From Sternotherus odoratus (taxonomy: Eukaryota; Chordata; Testudines; Kinosternidae), in assembly GCA_032164245.1 (NCBI GenBank), contig JAVMKO010000162.1, positions 62,001-126,000 on the forward strand: a stretch of DNA of 64,000 bases, read 5' to 3'. Shown one piece after another: positions 21,563-29,594 of the stretch; positions within the stretch are counted from its first letter, which is position 1; every line of letters starts with the position of its first letter. The notes under the pieces were generated by a model. That model made no database searches, was not told where the DNA came from, and was given only the letters and a program-made list of their open reading frames with translations. Position numbers and translations under genes: made by a program.

Positions 21563-23371
21563 TTAGTCAGAGCCTGATACTTGGAGTCTTTTCTTTGCAA
21601 CAAGTTCGTTTATGTTTGGGGTTAGGTTCTGTGTTGTGAAGATTCTCAGGATCGATTGCAGGTGTTCATCAGTGAGGCGACTCCTGTGTGACGTTTTGTT
21701 AATTTTCATCACAGAGAACAGCTGCTCGCACAGATATGTGCTGCCAAACATGGACAGGATTCGAGCCGCATGTTGGCGGAGCTGCGGCATCGCTTCAGGA
21801 ATGAAGCGAGTGAACTGTGCTGGCCCCGCAGTGTCGTACTTTGCCTTCAGTGTCCCGTTACATTGCAGTTCTATCAGCTCCATCTGCATTTCTACAGGTG
21901 CGGTTTCCACATCGACTGCAAATGGGTTGCGAAGCAGCTCGAAGTTACTTTTCTGTGCCTCAAAGTCACTGAAGCGCCGTGCGAACTCAGTGCGCAGCGC
22001 GCTGAGTTTTTCAGCAAAGGTGGCATTTGGGAAAACTGTGGCACTTTCTTGGTTCCGTATTACTTGGCAACAGGGAAAGTGAGACAAGTTGCATTGGTGC
22101 ATTTGTGTCTCCCATAAGCGCAGCTTCACTTGAAATGCCTTCACTGCATCATGCATATCGGTTATTATGTGCTCCCGTCCCTGGAGTTGAAGGTTTAAAG
22201 CGCTAAGATGCGACGTTATGTCAGCCAGGAACGCCAACTCACATTTCCACTTTTCATCCCGCAGAACTGTGCAGTCTTTCCCCTTACTGTCCATGAACTG
22301 GCAGATTTCCTCTCGCAGCTCAAAGTGTCTTTTGAGAACTTTTCCCCGACTTAGCCACCGGACCTCCGTATGATATGGCATATCACCAAACTCGCTATCT
22401 ATTTCCCGCAGAAAAGACTGGAATTGGCGGTGATTTAAACCGTGGGCTCTGATAAAGTTGACGGTTTGTGTTACAGTGTTCATCACATGATCCATTTTTA
22501 GGACTTTAGCACTCAGCGATTCCTGGTGTATGATGCAGTGATACACTGTCAACTCACCGGCACAGTTCTCCTCCCGCATCTTTGAGCGCATCCTTCCCAC
22601 CAGTCCATTTTTTTCACCACACATAGCAGGTGCGCCATCTGTTGTAAGTCCAACGAGTTTTTCCCACGGCAGTTTCATGTCGGTTACACTTTGAAATACA
22701 TTTCCAAAGATGTCTTCTCCTTTCGTTGTCCCGTGCATCGATTTAATGTCCAGTATTTCCTCTGTTACGCACAAATTGGAATCCACACCACGGATAAATA
22801 TCGCCAGCTGTGCAGTGTCAGTCGCGTCAGTAGTTTCATCCACGGCAAGGGAGTATGCAACAAAATCTTTTGCTCTTTCAATCAACTGTGTTTTCAAATC
22901 AGTCGCCATCTCACAAACCCGATTAGCAACAGTGTTTCTGCTGAGGCTTACATTTGCAAACGCTCGCGTTTTATCTGGACAAAGGACGTTGCACACTTTC
23001 ATCATACAATTCTTTACGAATTCCCCCTCGGTAAACGGCCGTCCTGATTTGGCGATCTCTTCGGCCACAATGAAACTTGCTTTCACAGCAGCTTCACTTT
23101 GTGATTTTGCTTTGGTGAAAAACATCTGCTGGGATGTCAAATTCTTCTTCAACTCCTCTACCTTTTGTAGCTTCTGTCCTGCGCTCAGGTTTTTGAATTT
23201 GTTCTCATGTTTCGTCTCGTAGTGCCGTCTTAGGTTATACTCCTTCATTACAGCGACATTACTCCCGCAAAGGAGACACACTGGTTTACCTGCAATTTCA
23301 GTAAACATATACTCATTCTCCCACCGGCTTTGAAAGCCTCGGTTTTCAGAATCAATTTTTCTCTTGGCCAT
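21563..23371 (-). CDS. hAT transposase, 602 aa, intact
   Basis: Catalyses cut-and-paste transposition of the surrounding element. An N-terminal BED-type zinc finger (C32, C35, H50, H55) should bind the terminal repeats. The RNase H-like catalytic core shows D178 in AVDETTD, D245 in LTTDGAPAM, the C279-x2-H282 motif in YHCIIH, the EVRWLSRG motif at 336-343 and the final acidic residue E549 in YLCEQLFS. The hATC dimerisation region spans about 535-585. The length is in the usual range for the hAT group related to the host-domesticated GTF2IRD2 and ZBED/EPM2AIP1-like genes. The first ATG follows an in-element upstream region. No frameshift or stop is seen, so either the copy is young or it is under selection; the perfect TSD favours young. 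Confidence 0.93.
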   Translation of the reverse strand: MAKRKIDSENRGFQSRWENEYMFTEIAGKPVCLLCGSNVAVMKEYNLRRHYETKHENKFKNLSAGQKLQKVEELKKNLTSQQMFFTKAKSQSEAAVKASFIVAEEIAKSGRPFTEGEFVKNCMMKVCNVLCPDKTRAFANVSLSRNTVANRVCEMATDLKTQLIERAKDFVAYSLAVDETTDATDTAQLAIFIRGVDSNLCVTEEILDIKSMHGTTKGEDIFGNVFQSVTDMKLPWEKLVGLTTDGAPAMCGEKNGLVGRMRSKMREENCAGELTVYHCIIHQESLSAKVLKMDHVMNTVTQTVNFIRAHGLNHRQFQSFLREIDSEFGDMPYHTEVRWLSRGKVLKRHFELREEICQFMDSKGKDCTVLRDEKWKCELAFLADITSHLSALNLQLQGREHIITDMHDAVKAFQVKLRLWETQMHQCNLSHFPCCQVIRNQESATVFPNATFAEKLSALRTEFARRFSDFEAQKSNFELLRNPFAVDVETAPVEMQMELIELQCNGTLKAKYDTAGPAQFTRFIPEAMPQLRQHAARILSMFGSTYLCEQLFSVMKINKTSHRSRLTDEHLQSILRIFTTQNLTPNINELVAKKRLQVSGSD

Positions 23372-23379
23372 TGTTGGGG

Positions 23380-23520
23380 TCTAGCTTTGATTTGATATTA
23401 GCGTTGTATACATCAACAGACCGCGAACTTGAACCGCGGCTTGCCGTTGGCGGCAATTGCACTGCATCATGGGATTTGTAGTGTGTGTTATTGGGGCGTC
23501 ATATCACAGGGCCATTAAAA
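23380..23520 (-). promoter_or_regulatory. Transposase promoter with ZNF143/THAP11-type site
   Basis: Upstream of the transposase start lies 23464-23482; read on the minus strand it is ACTACAAATCCCATGATGC, which matches the ACTACAnnTCCC promoter element known to bind ZNF143/THAP11. A CCAAT box (ATTGG on plus) is at 23490-23494. Both are typical of host housekeeping promoters. Confidence 0.6.
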
Positions 23521-23606
23521 ACAGATATATAAAACGATTTCGCGGGCCGGATATAATTGTATGGCGGGCCGGATGTGGCCCGCGGGCCTTGAGTTTGACA
23601 CATGTG

Positions 23607-23614
23607 GCTTAGAT
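23607..23614. repeat. Target-site duplication, right
   Basis: GCTTAGAT, identical to 21238-21245. Confidence 0.9.
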
Positions 23615-23631
23615 GTACATAGGCCTACCAG

Positions 23632-23703
23632 TCCCACATGGTCTAGTGGTTAGGATTCCTGGTTTTCACCCAGGTGGCCCGGGTTCAATTCCCGGTGTGG
23701 GAA
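23632..23703 (+). tRNA. tRNA-Glu(UUC)
   Basis: 72 nt: TCCCACA with TGTGGGA, A; D arm TGGTCTAGTGGTTAGGA; anticodon loop TTTTCAC (UUC) on CCTGG/CCAGG; T arm CCCGGGTTCAATTCCCGG. It looks functional. It starts 25 bp after the hAT element, which may have removed its original 5' flank. Confidence 0.95.
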
Positions 23704-23894
23704 GAGAACAGAGCTTTTGCTCCAAGGGGAGGCAGGAAGTGAAGAAGAGGGAGGAATCCTGGCAGTACGGGAGTTGGACAGTGTTGGGAGGGGATCCCAG
23801 GAGTCGGGGGAGATCAGGAAAGGATCCTAGCAGAGTGGGAAGTGGGCAGCTTGGAGAGCACAGGACTGGGGAGAGTGACTGTGTCCCTTTAAAC

Positions 23895-24340
23895 CAGGGG
23901 TGGGAAAACTTTTTGGCCCAAGGGCCATATTGGGGTTGCAAAACTGTATGGAGGGCCAAGTAGGGAAGGCTGGGCCTTCCCAAACAGCTTTGTCCCCACC
24001 TTTTATCTGCCCCCTTCCCTCTCCTCCTCTCCCTCCCCTCCCCTCCCCTCCCCTGCCCCCTGACAGCCCCCTCAAAAACCCCACCCCATCCAACCCCCTG
24101 GCTCCATGTTCCACAACTGCCCTGACCCCTGTCCACATCTCCAGACCCCCCCAAGGACAGGCCCCCCAAGGACTCCCACTCCCTATCCAACCCCCCATTC
24201 CCAAATCATTGACTACCCCTCTGAACCTCCACCCCACCCCCACTGTTCCCTGACCCCTGACTGCCCCCAAGACCCCCTGCCCACCCCCTTACCATGCCAC
24301 TCAGAGCAGTAAGTCTGGCAGCTGCACAAACCGTCAGGAG
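23895..24340 (+). mobile_element. hAT-like nonautonomous element, partial
   Basis: It starts CAGGGGTGGGAAAACTTTTTGG with the same 'gagggcca' block and C-rich interior as 3997-4390. The right terminus is not found. Confidence 0.5.
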
Positions 24341-24379
24341 CCAGACACACTGCCTGTCACGTTACTGTAATTATTTGGG

Positions 24380-25440
24380 ATCATATAGATCATTGGAGCA
24401 ACCAAGGTCCTATAGTAACACCAAATCTTATGTGAAGGGGTCATAACAGGTGTCTATGACCAGGTTATGGAGGGCTAATTATGAATATGCCATTAATATG
24501 TGTGCATCTTTTTTGGAACTAAAGTTATGAATATTGGATATATGGTGCTTGTACTTCAAACTGATGCTTGGCTGCTGGGTGAATTCCCAGACAAGCTGTT
24601 GTTAACTTGGCTGGCCTGGCTGATGGGCCGTTAAGGGACATCAGTGACACAATGGACTCTGGGAGCTTGGAATGCCCCAACCCAGACGAGAAGTCTACCA
24701 AAGAACATGCCAGGCAGCCTGTGTATAATGGCTGCTGCCTGCAAATAATGAGTCATGCATGGTCATGTGATCTGCCCATGTGGCTCCAGAACTTCATGGG
24801 GCTGGACTTTTCACAGCAGGAACAAAGAGGTTCTTGCACCTGGAAAAAACTATAAAGGAAGCTGCTACAGCCCCCCCATTTTTGTCTTCAATCTGCAGTG
24901 TTCAGCTAGCACCTACCTCTGGATGGGATTTTGCTACATGTGGAAGTTCTGACCATCGGATTGATGACCCATCCCTGGAGGGGATGCATTCCAGAGACTT
25001 TCATCTAAACCTGCAGTTTTTTCTACTTTGCTGTAAGCCTGAACCAAGAGATGTGCCATTACTGCATGTAATTGATTTCTTTGAACCATTCTTAACCCTC
25101 ACCTAGACCTTTTTCCTTGTATAATAAACCTTTAGAGTTTAGATTCTAAAGGATTGGCAACAGCGTGATTTGTGGGAAGATCGGATTTGTATATTGACCT
25201 GGGTCTGGGTCCTGATTCTTTGGAATTGGGGAGAACTGTTTCCTTTATTTGGGGGATTGGTTTTCATAACCATTGGACCCCAGGACAGGTGGCTGCTGGT
25301 GGTGATACTGGGAAGCTGGAGTGTCTAGGGAATTGCTTGTGTGACTTGTGGTTAGCCAGTGGGGTGAAACCAACGTCTTTTCTGTTTGGCTGGTTTGGTT
25401 TGTCTTAGTGTGGAAAAACCCCAGCTTTGGGCTGTAGTTG
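24380..25440 (+). mobile_element. Solo LTR of an ERV-type element (approximate ends)
   Basis: LTR-like order: a TATA motif 'actataaagg' near 24850, polyA signal AATAAA near 25122, and a following R/U5-like stretch ('tgatttgtgggaagatcgg', 'tatattgacctgggtctgg', 'tgtgacttgtggttagcc') that recurs inverted at 2935-3370. No gag, pol or env frame is present. The ends are estimates. Confidence 0.5.
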
Positions 25441-25449
25441 CCCCTTTGG

Positions 25450-25860
25450 AAGCAATCTGTCCTGATCTGACACTCACAGTTGGATCCCACCAGGAACAGC
25501 ACCGTCACACTGCCACTCTGGCTCACTCCAGTTACTGCCCCATCCCTGGCCTGTATCTCCAGTGCGGAGGACATCACAGATCCCCCTCTCTGCCAAGGGG
25601 GCTTGCAGAGGAATTTCCTTCCTGCCAGCCCCCCCCATTGAATAATTGCATATGTTCATTAGAGCTCCTCCCCTTTCCCTGTTTCTGTCTGTCACCCTTC
25701 TGTCAGAGTCGGCAGGAACATGGCCCAGGTTCAATATCTTGGGGTTCCTTTTCAACAACACAGCACAGAACCCACTCAAGGCCCCACCCAGTAACCTGGG
25801 ACAATTCCACACCACCCCCTGGATGTCTCTAGAGGCAACACTTCCCAATAGCAAGCTCTG
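25450..25860 (+). repeat. Interspersed repeat shared with 59.7-60.1 kb
   Basis: The segment from 'cacccttctgtcagagtcgg' through 'ggtgtctagaggcaacacttcc'-like sequence recurs at 59690-59850 and 60073-60100 in diverged form. Class unknown. Confidence 0.45.
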
Positions 25861-26496
25861 AGTCTCAAGGCTTGTCTACACTACTAATGGCAATGACGGG
25901 GTCTGCTCGATAACGATCCCCAGCAGTGCAGACCAATGCACGTCCGTTTTCATTCGCTGAGTCAGGAAAACCACAGAATTCCCCGCCCCCGAGTAAAGTT
26001 TGCCTCTTGCAGATGGCTTGCAGAGTATGAAGCAGGCTGCCTCTGCCCAGGAAATACCACCCTGCTCTTCCAGGAAAAAAGACCCTGCCACAGAAGCAAC
26101 CGTATGACTGGAGTCATAAGCCTATGATTGAATCCTGGGTATTTTTAGTAAAAGTCATGGGCATGAAACAGAAAGTCATAACCCCCAACCTATACCACAA
26201 ATAACCCTGAGAGAATCTGGGTGTGTGTGTGTGAAAGCCATTGGGCCCCAGCACCACCTGCTAGGTGGGGAGGGGGAAAGTGCCAAAGGTCCCACTGTGG
26301 AGGGGGAAACCCTGGGGGTCTGCTGCCACTCTCACCACTGCAGTGGCTGGAAGCCTTGGAGGGCCAGGGCCCTGCTGGGGCTGTATTTCTTCCTTTAAAT
26401 ACTGTGGAAGTGTAAACAGGGAGAGAATTTGCTCCCCCTTTCTATGTGGAACAAATACAGGCAGGTGGAATTATTTCCAGAGCTGTAATAATAAGC

Positions 26497-26568
26497 TAGC
26501 AGAGGATGGTTTCGATCCATCGACCTCTGGGTTATGGGCCCAGCACGCTTCCACTGTGCCACTCTGCT
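26497..26568 (-). tRNA. Initiator tRNA-Met(CAU)
   Basis: 72 nt on the minus strand: AGCAGAG ... CTCTGCT with A. The anticodon loop CCCATAAC with GGG/CCC stem pairs and the T arm ATGGATCGAAACCAT are the eukaryotic initiator signature (A54/A60-type T loop). It looks functional. Confidence 0.95.
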
Positions 26569-26869
26569 CCCTGTAAACTTGTCTGTAGGATCTCTTCACA
26601 GAGCAGCTGAGTTTGGCTGAGTAAGTTTTACTCCTGAGGGGATTCTGCACCTAAAATAAAACTTCTCTGCACCATATTTTAAAATTCTGCAAAATTTATT
26701 TGTCAATAAATAAATGTGGAGGCTCCAGCATGGCTGTGGGGAGCACAGGCCACTGTGTGCAAAGAGATGGGAGAGCACCCTGCAGTCCCCCTCCCCTGGG
26801 ATACAGACTCAGTGGAAAAACTGCTCCTCTCTGCTGCCTTCTCCGGGGTTAAAAAAACATTTTTGTGCT

Positions 26870-27905
26870 GCTCCCTCTCCAGAGGTGGGGAGAGGACCCA
26901 GGAGTCCTGGCTCCCAGCCCCCCCTGCTCTGACCCACCAGCCCCCACTGCCCTCCCACAGGAAAGGCTAAGAACCCAGTTGCCCAGATTCTTGACATTCA
27001 CATGCCCCCGCCCCGCCCTGGGGTGTCTGGATCTGCCGAGGGGATAACAACCTACTGTTGTGACCAACCTCCTCCCCAGCTCACAAGAAAGGGGTTTGTG
27101 CCGGGGTTCTAGAGTCTCGAACCCAGCCGACGAGGGGGCTGTAGCCAAATGCATAGGCGGCGGGGGCGGGGGGGCAGAGTTAAGGTGAAATGGACGTCTT
27201 TAACACCCGGACTTCGCCCCGCCCTTGGGGCTTATGCAAGTGAAAGAGCTGGAGACCCTCATTGATTCACCGGTGACCCCCGTGAATGTGCCCCCTAACC
27301 CCCCCCCCCACGAATCTGGTTGCCATGGGGAGGGAGCGGGCCCGATTTGCTCCTTCCCCAGTGGTGCCATGTTATGCAAATCACCCCCACTCCTTGGTAT
27401 AGGGATGGCTCATTTGCATAGAGCCCCCCAGTATCAGGGGGGCGCCCCAACAGGGACATGGGTCGTGGCTTACGGGGGGGATACCCAGCCCTTACAGCCT
27501 ACAAAATAGGGGTCCAGGTGGACGGGGGAGAGGGAAAGTGGGGTGCATAGAAACCCATGGCATGGAGGGGGTGAGGCAGGTGAAGGGTGCCCCCTATACC
27601 CTGCAGTGGCACCCGCCCCCAGTACCCCGCAGCTGCTTTGGGATTCCCCTCCCAGGACCCCCCCTTTTCTCCACTGCCCCCCCCCGGTGGTGCCCCCTAC
27701 CTGTAGCCCATGGCGGGGCGGGCGCTCTGCAGCTCCCCGGCCGGCAGCCCCGCCTCCAGCAGGTAACTCTCCAGCCGCCGCCGCTCCGGCAGCTACCGCA
27801 CCGCCTCCAGCACCTGGCCCGGGGTGAGCGCCGGGTCCCGCCCCGCCGGGCCCCCCTGGCTGCGCCACTGCCCACCCTCACCCTGCCCGCCCTCGCCACG
27901 CCCGC
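26870..27905 (+). repeat. Segmental module, copy B
   Basis: Same orientation and order as 10258-11420: MIR-head unit, the 'gataacaacctactgttgtg' block, octamer pair (ATGCAAAT 27374-27381, ATTTGCAT 27412-27419), then the exon copy on the minus strand, then the ~60-bp satellite. Confidence 0.8.
27701..27903 (-). pseudogene. Module exon, copy B, truncated with stop
   Basis: It keeps the donor TACAG|GTAGGG and the LTPGQVLEA and SYLLEAGL motifs. The 5' part including the ATG is missing (replaced by satellite). A TAG stop interrupts the frame where the other copies read CGG-TGG or CGG-CGG. Non-functional. Confidence 0.65.
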
Positions 27906-28405
27906 TTGGGGGAGGTGGTCCCTGTATTGTCCTGTGGAGGGGGAGTCCCTATATGGGCCATATGGCCCTGGGGGAGGGGGTCCCTGTATTGTCCTGGGGA
28001 GGGGGACTCCCTATATGGCCCTGGGGGAGGGGATCCCTGTATTGTCCTGGGGAGGGGGAGTCCCTATCTGACTCTTACGGCCCTGGGGGAGGGGTCCCTG
28101 TATTGTCCTGGGGAGGGGGAGTCTCTATATGGCTCTTACAGCCCTGGGGGAGGGGATACCTGTATTGTCCTGGGGAGGGGGAGTCTCTATATGACTCTTA
28201 CAGCCCTGGGGGAGGGGATCCCTGTATTGTCCTGGGGAGGGGGAGTCCCTATATGTCCCATATGGCCCTGGGGGAGGGGGTCCCTGTATTGTCCTGGGGA
28301 GGGGGAGTCCCTATATGGCCCATATGGCCCTGGTGGAGGGGATCCCTGTATTGTCCTGGGGAGGGGGAGTCCCTATATGGCCCATATGGCCCTGGGGGAG
28401 GGCTC
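27905..28405. repeat. ~60-bp minisatellite (B)
   Basis: About eight copies of the 'ccctgtattgtcctggggag' / 'tccctatatggcccatatgg' unit, the same as 11425-11890. Confidence 0.92.
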
Positions 28406-28429
28406 AGCGGAGGGGGGGGGGGAGCTGCC

Positions 28430-28620
28430 CTTCTTCATGCCCTCAAGCAAGATGGCGGCGTGGGGCTCGTCTAGCGAGATCTCCTCCGAGATCACGAGCT
28501 CTCGCTCTCTGGAGCGCGGTGCGGCGCCGGGAGCGGTTGGTCGGTTGCCAGGGGCAACGCCGAGGGCCGGGGCGCGCGGAGCCTGAGCGAGAGCGACAGA
28601 GCGCGCGGCGGGGGTGGGCG
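28430..28620 (+). promoter_or_regulatory. CpG promoter with YY1 and RFX X-box motifs, likely TMEM107
   Basis: It holds 'caagATGGCGGCG' (28447-28459 region), the YY1-type motif often found at vertebrate start regions. It also holds GTTGCCAGGGGCAAC at 28544-28558, a perfect palindromic X-box (GTTGCC-3 nt-GGCAAC) as bound by RFX factors that drive ciliary genes. It lies about 1.1 kb upstream of the first TMEM107 coding exon on the same strand, separated by a minisatellite. An open frame starts at this ATG (44 codons, MAAWGSSS...), which could be a leader exon or an upstream ORF. Confidence 0.6.
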
Positions 28621-28624
28621 CGCG

Positions 28625-29330
28625 GGGCGAGGGTTCCACGGGGGTTCCACTGAGAGAGGAGGGGGGATGGGGGCGGAGGAGTTCCACAGGGGGAGGGGGA
28701 GTCTCTGTGGGGACGGGGGGGGGTACCACTGAGGGGGGAGGGGGAGTCTGTGGGGGGCACAGGGATGGGGGTTCCACTGAGGGGGGAGGGGGAGTCTCTG
28801 TGGGGGGGCGCAGGGATGGGGGCGGGGGTTCCACTGAGGGGGGAGGGGGAGTCTGTGGGGGAGGGATGGAGGTGGGAGGGTTCCACTGGGGGGGGGGAGT
28901 CTGTGGGGGGCACAGGGATGGGGGCGGGGGGTTCCACTGGCGGGGGAGGGGGAGTCTCTGTGGGGGGGCGCAGGGATGGGGGTGGGGGTTCCACTGAGGG
29001 GGGAGGGGGAGTCTGTGGGGGAGGGATGGGGGTGGGGGGGTTCCACTGAGGGGGGAGGGGGAGTCTGTGGGGGGCACGGGGAAGGGGCAGGGGGTTCCAC
29101 AGGGAGAGTGGGGGGGGGAAGGGGGAGTCTGTGGGGGGAGCAGAGGGGTTCCACGAGGGGTTTTTTGGGGAGGGGGGAGTATGGGGGCCACGGGGATGGG
29201 GAATTGCACAAGGGGGGAGGGTGTAGTGGTTGGGGAGTCTCCATGGGGGGGCGCAGGGTTGGGGGATACTAGGAGGGGGGACATGGGGATGGGGGAGTCG
29301 CTATGGGGGGTGCCCACCCTGTGTGAAACC
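28625..29330. repeat. G-rich minisatellite, ~57-bp unit
   Basis: Ten or more copies of 'gttccactgaggggggaggg' plus 'ggagtctgtgggg' plus 'cacagggatgggggc'. Its open frames (Pro-rich or Gly-rich) are not genes. It lies between the X-box promoter and the first TMEM107 coding exon. Confidence 0.9.
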
Positions 29331-29594
29331 CACATTCTGAACCCTACAGCATTCTACTGGGGGGGCAGGCGGATGGAGGTGGGGGGGGTTCCATGGGGGT
29401 GGCGGTGATGCAGGGGGCTATGGGGGACAATGGGGACTGGGGGTTTCCATGGGGGGTTATGTGGGGGGGGACGACGGGAGATGGGGACTCCATGGGGGGC
29501 GATGGGGGAGACTCCCCAAGGAGGATGCAGGGGGGCCCGGTACTGCCTTGGGTCACCCCAGCCTGACGCCTTTGCTCCCCCTCCCCCCCGCTAG

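Larger units (their letters stand above)
21246..23606 (-). mobile_element. Complete autonomous hAT (Charlie-like) transposon
   Basis: A 2361-bp element. The left end CAGGGGTGTCAAACTCAA and the reverse complement of the right end, CACATGTGTCAAACTCAAGG, share the 12-bp core TGTCAAACTCAA. Subterminal 'gcgggccg' repeats occur at both ends. It is bounded by a perfect 8-bp TSD, the hAT hallmark. It contains one uninterrupted transposase gene on the minus strand and a promoter-like region between the start codon and the right end. Intact TSD and ORF point to recent insertion. Confidence 0.93.

Noticed and set aside
28373..29335. 320-aa Pro-rich frame on the minus strand
   Set aside because: Minisatellite translation. 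The LVISEEISLDEP stretch at its end is the complement of the promoter/ATG region and has no splice support.
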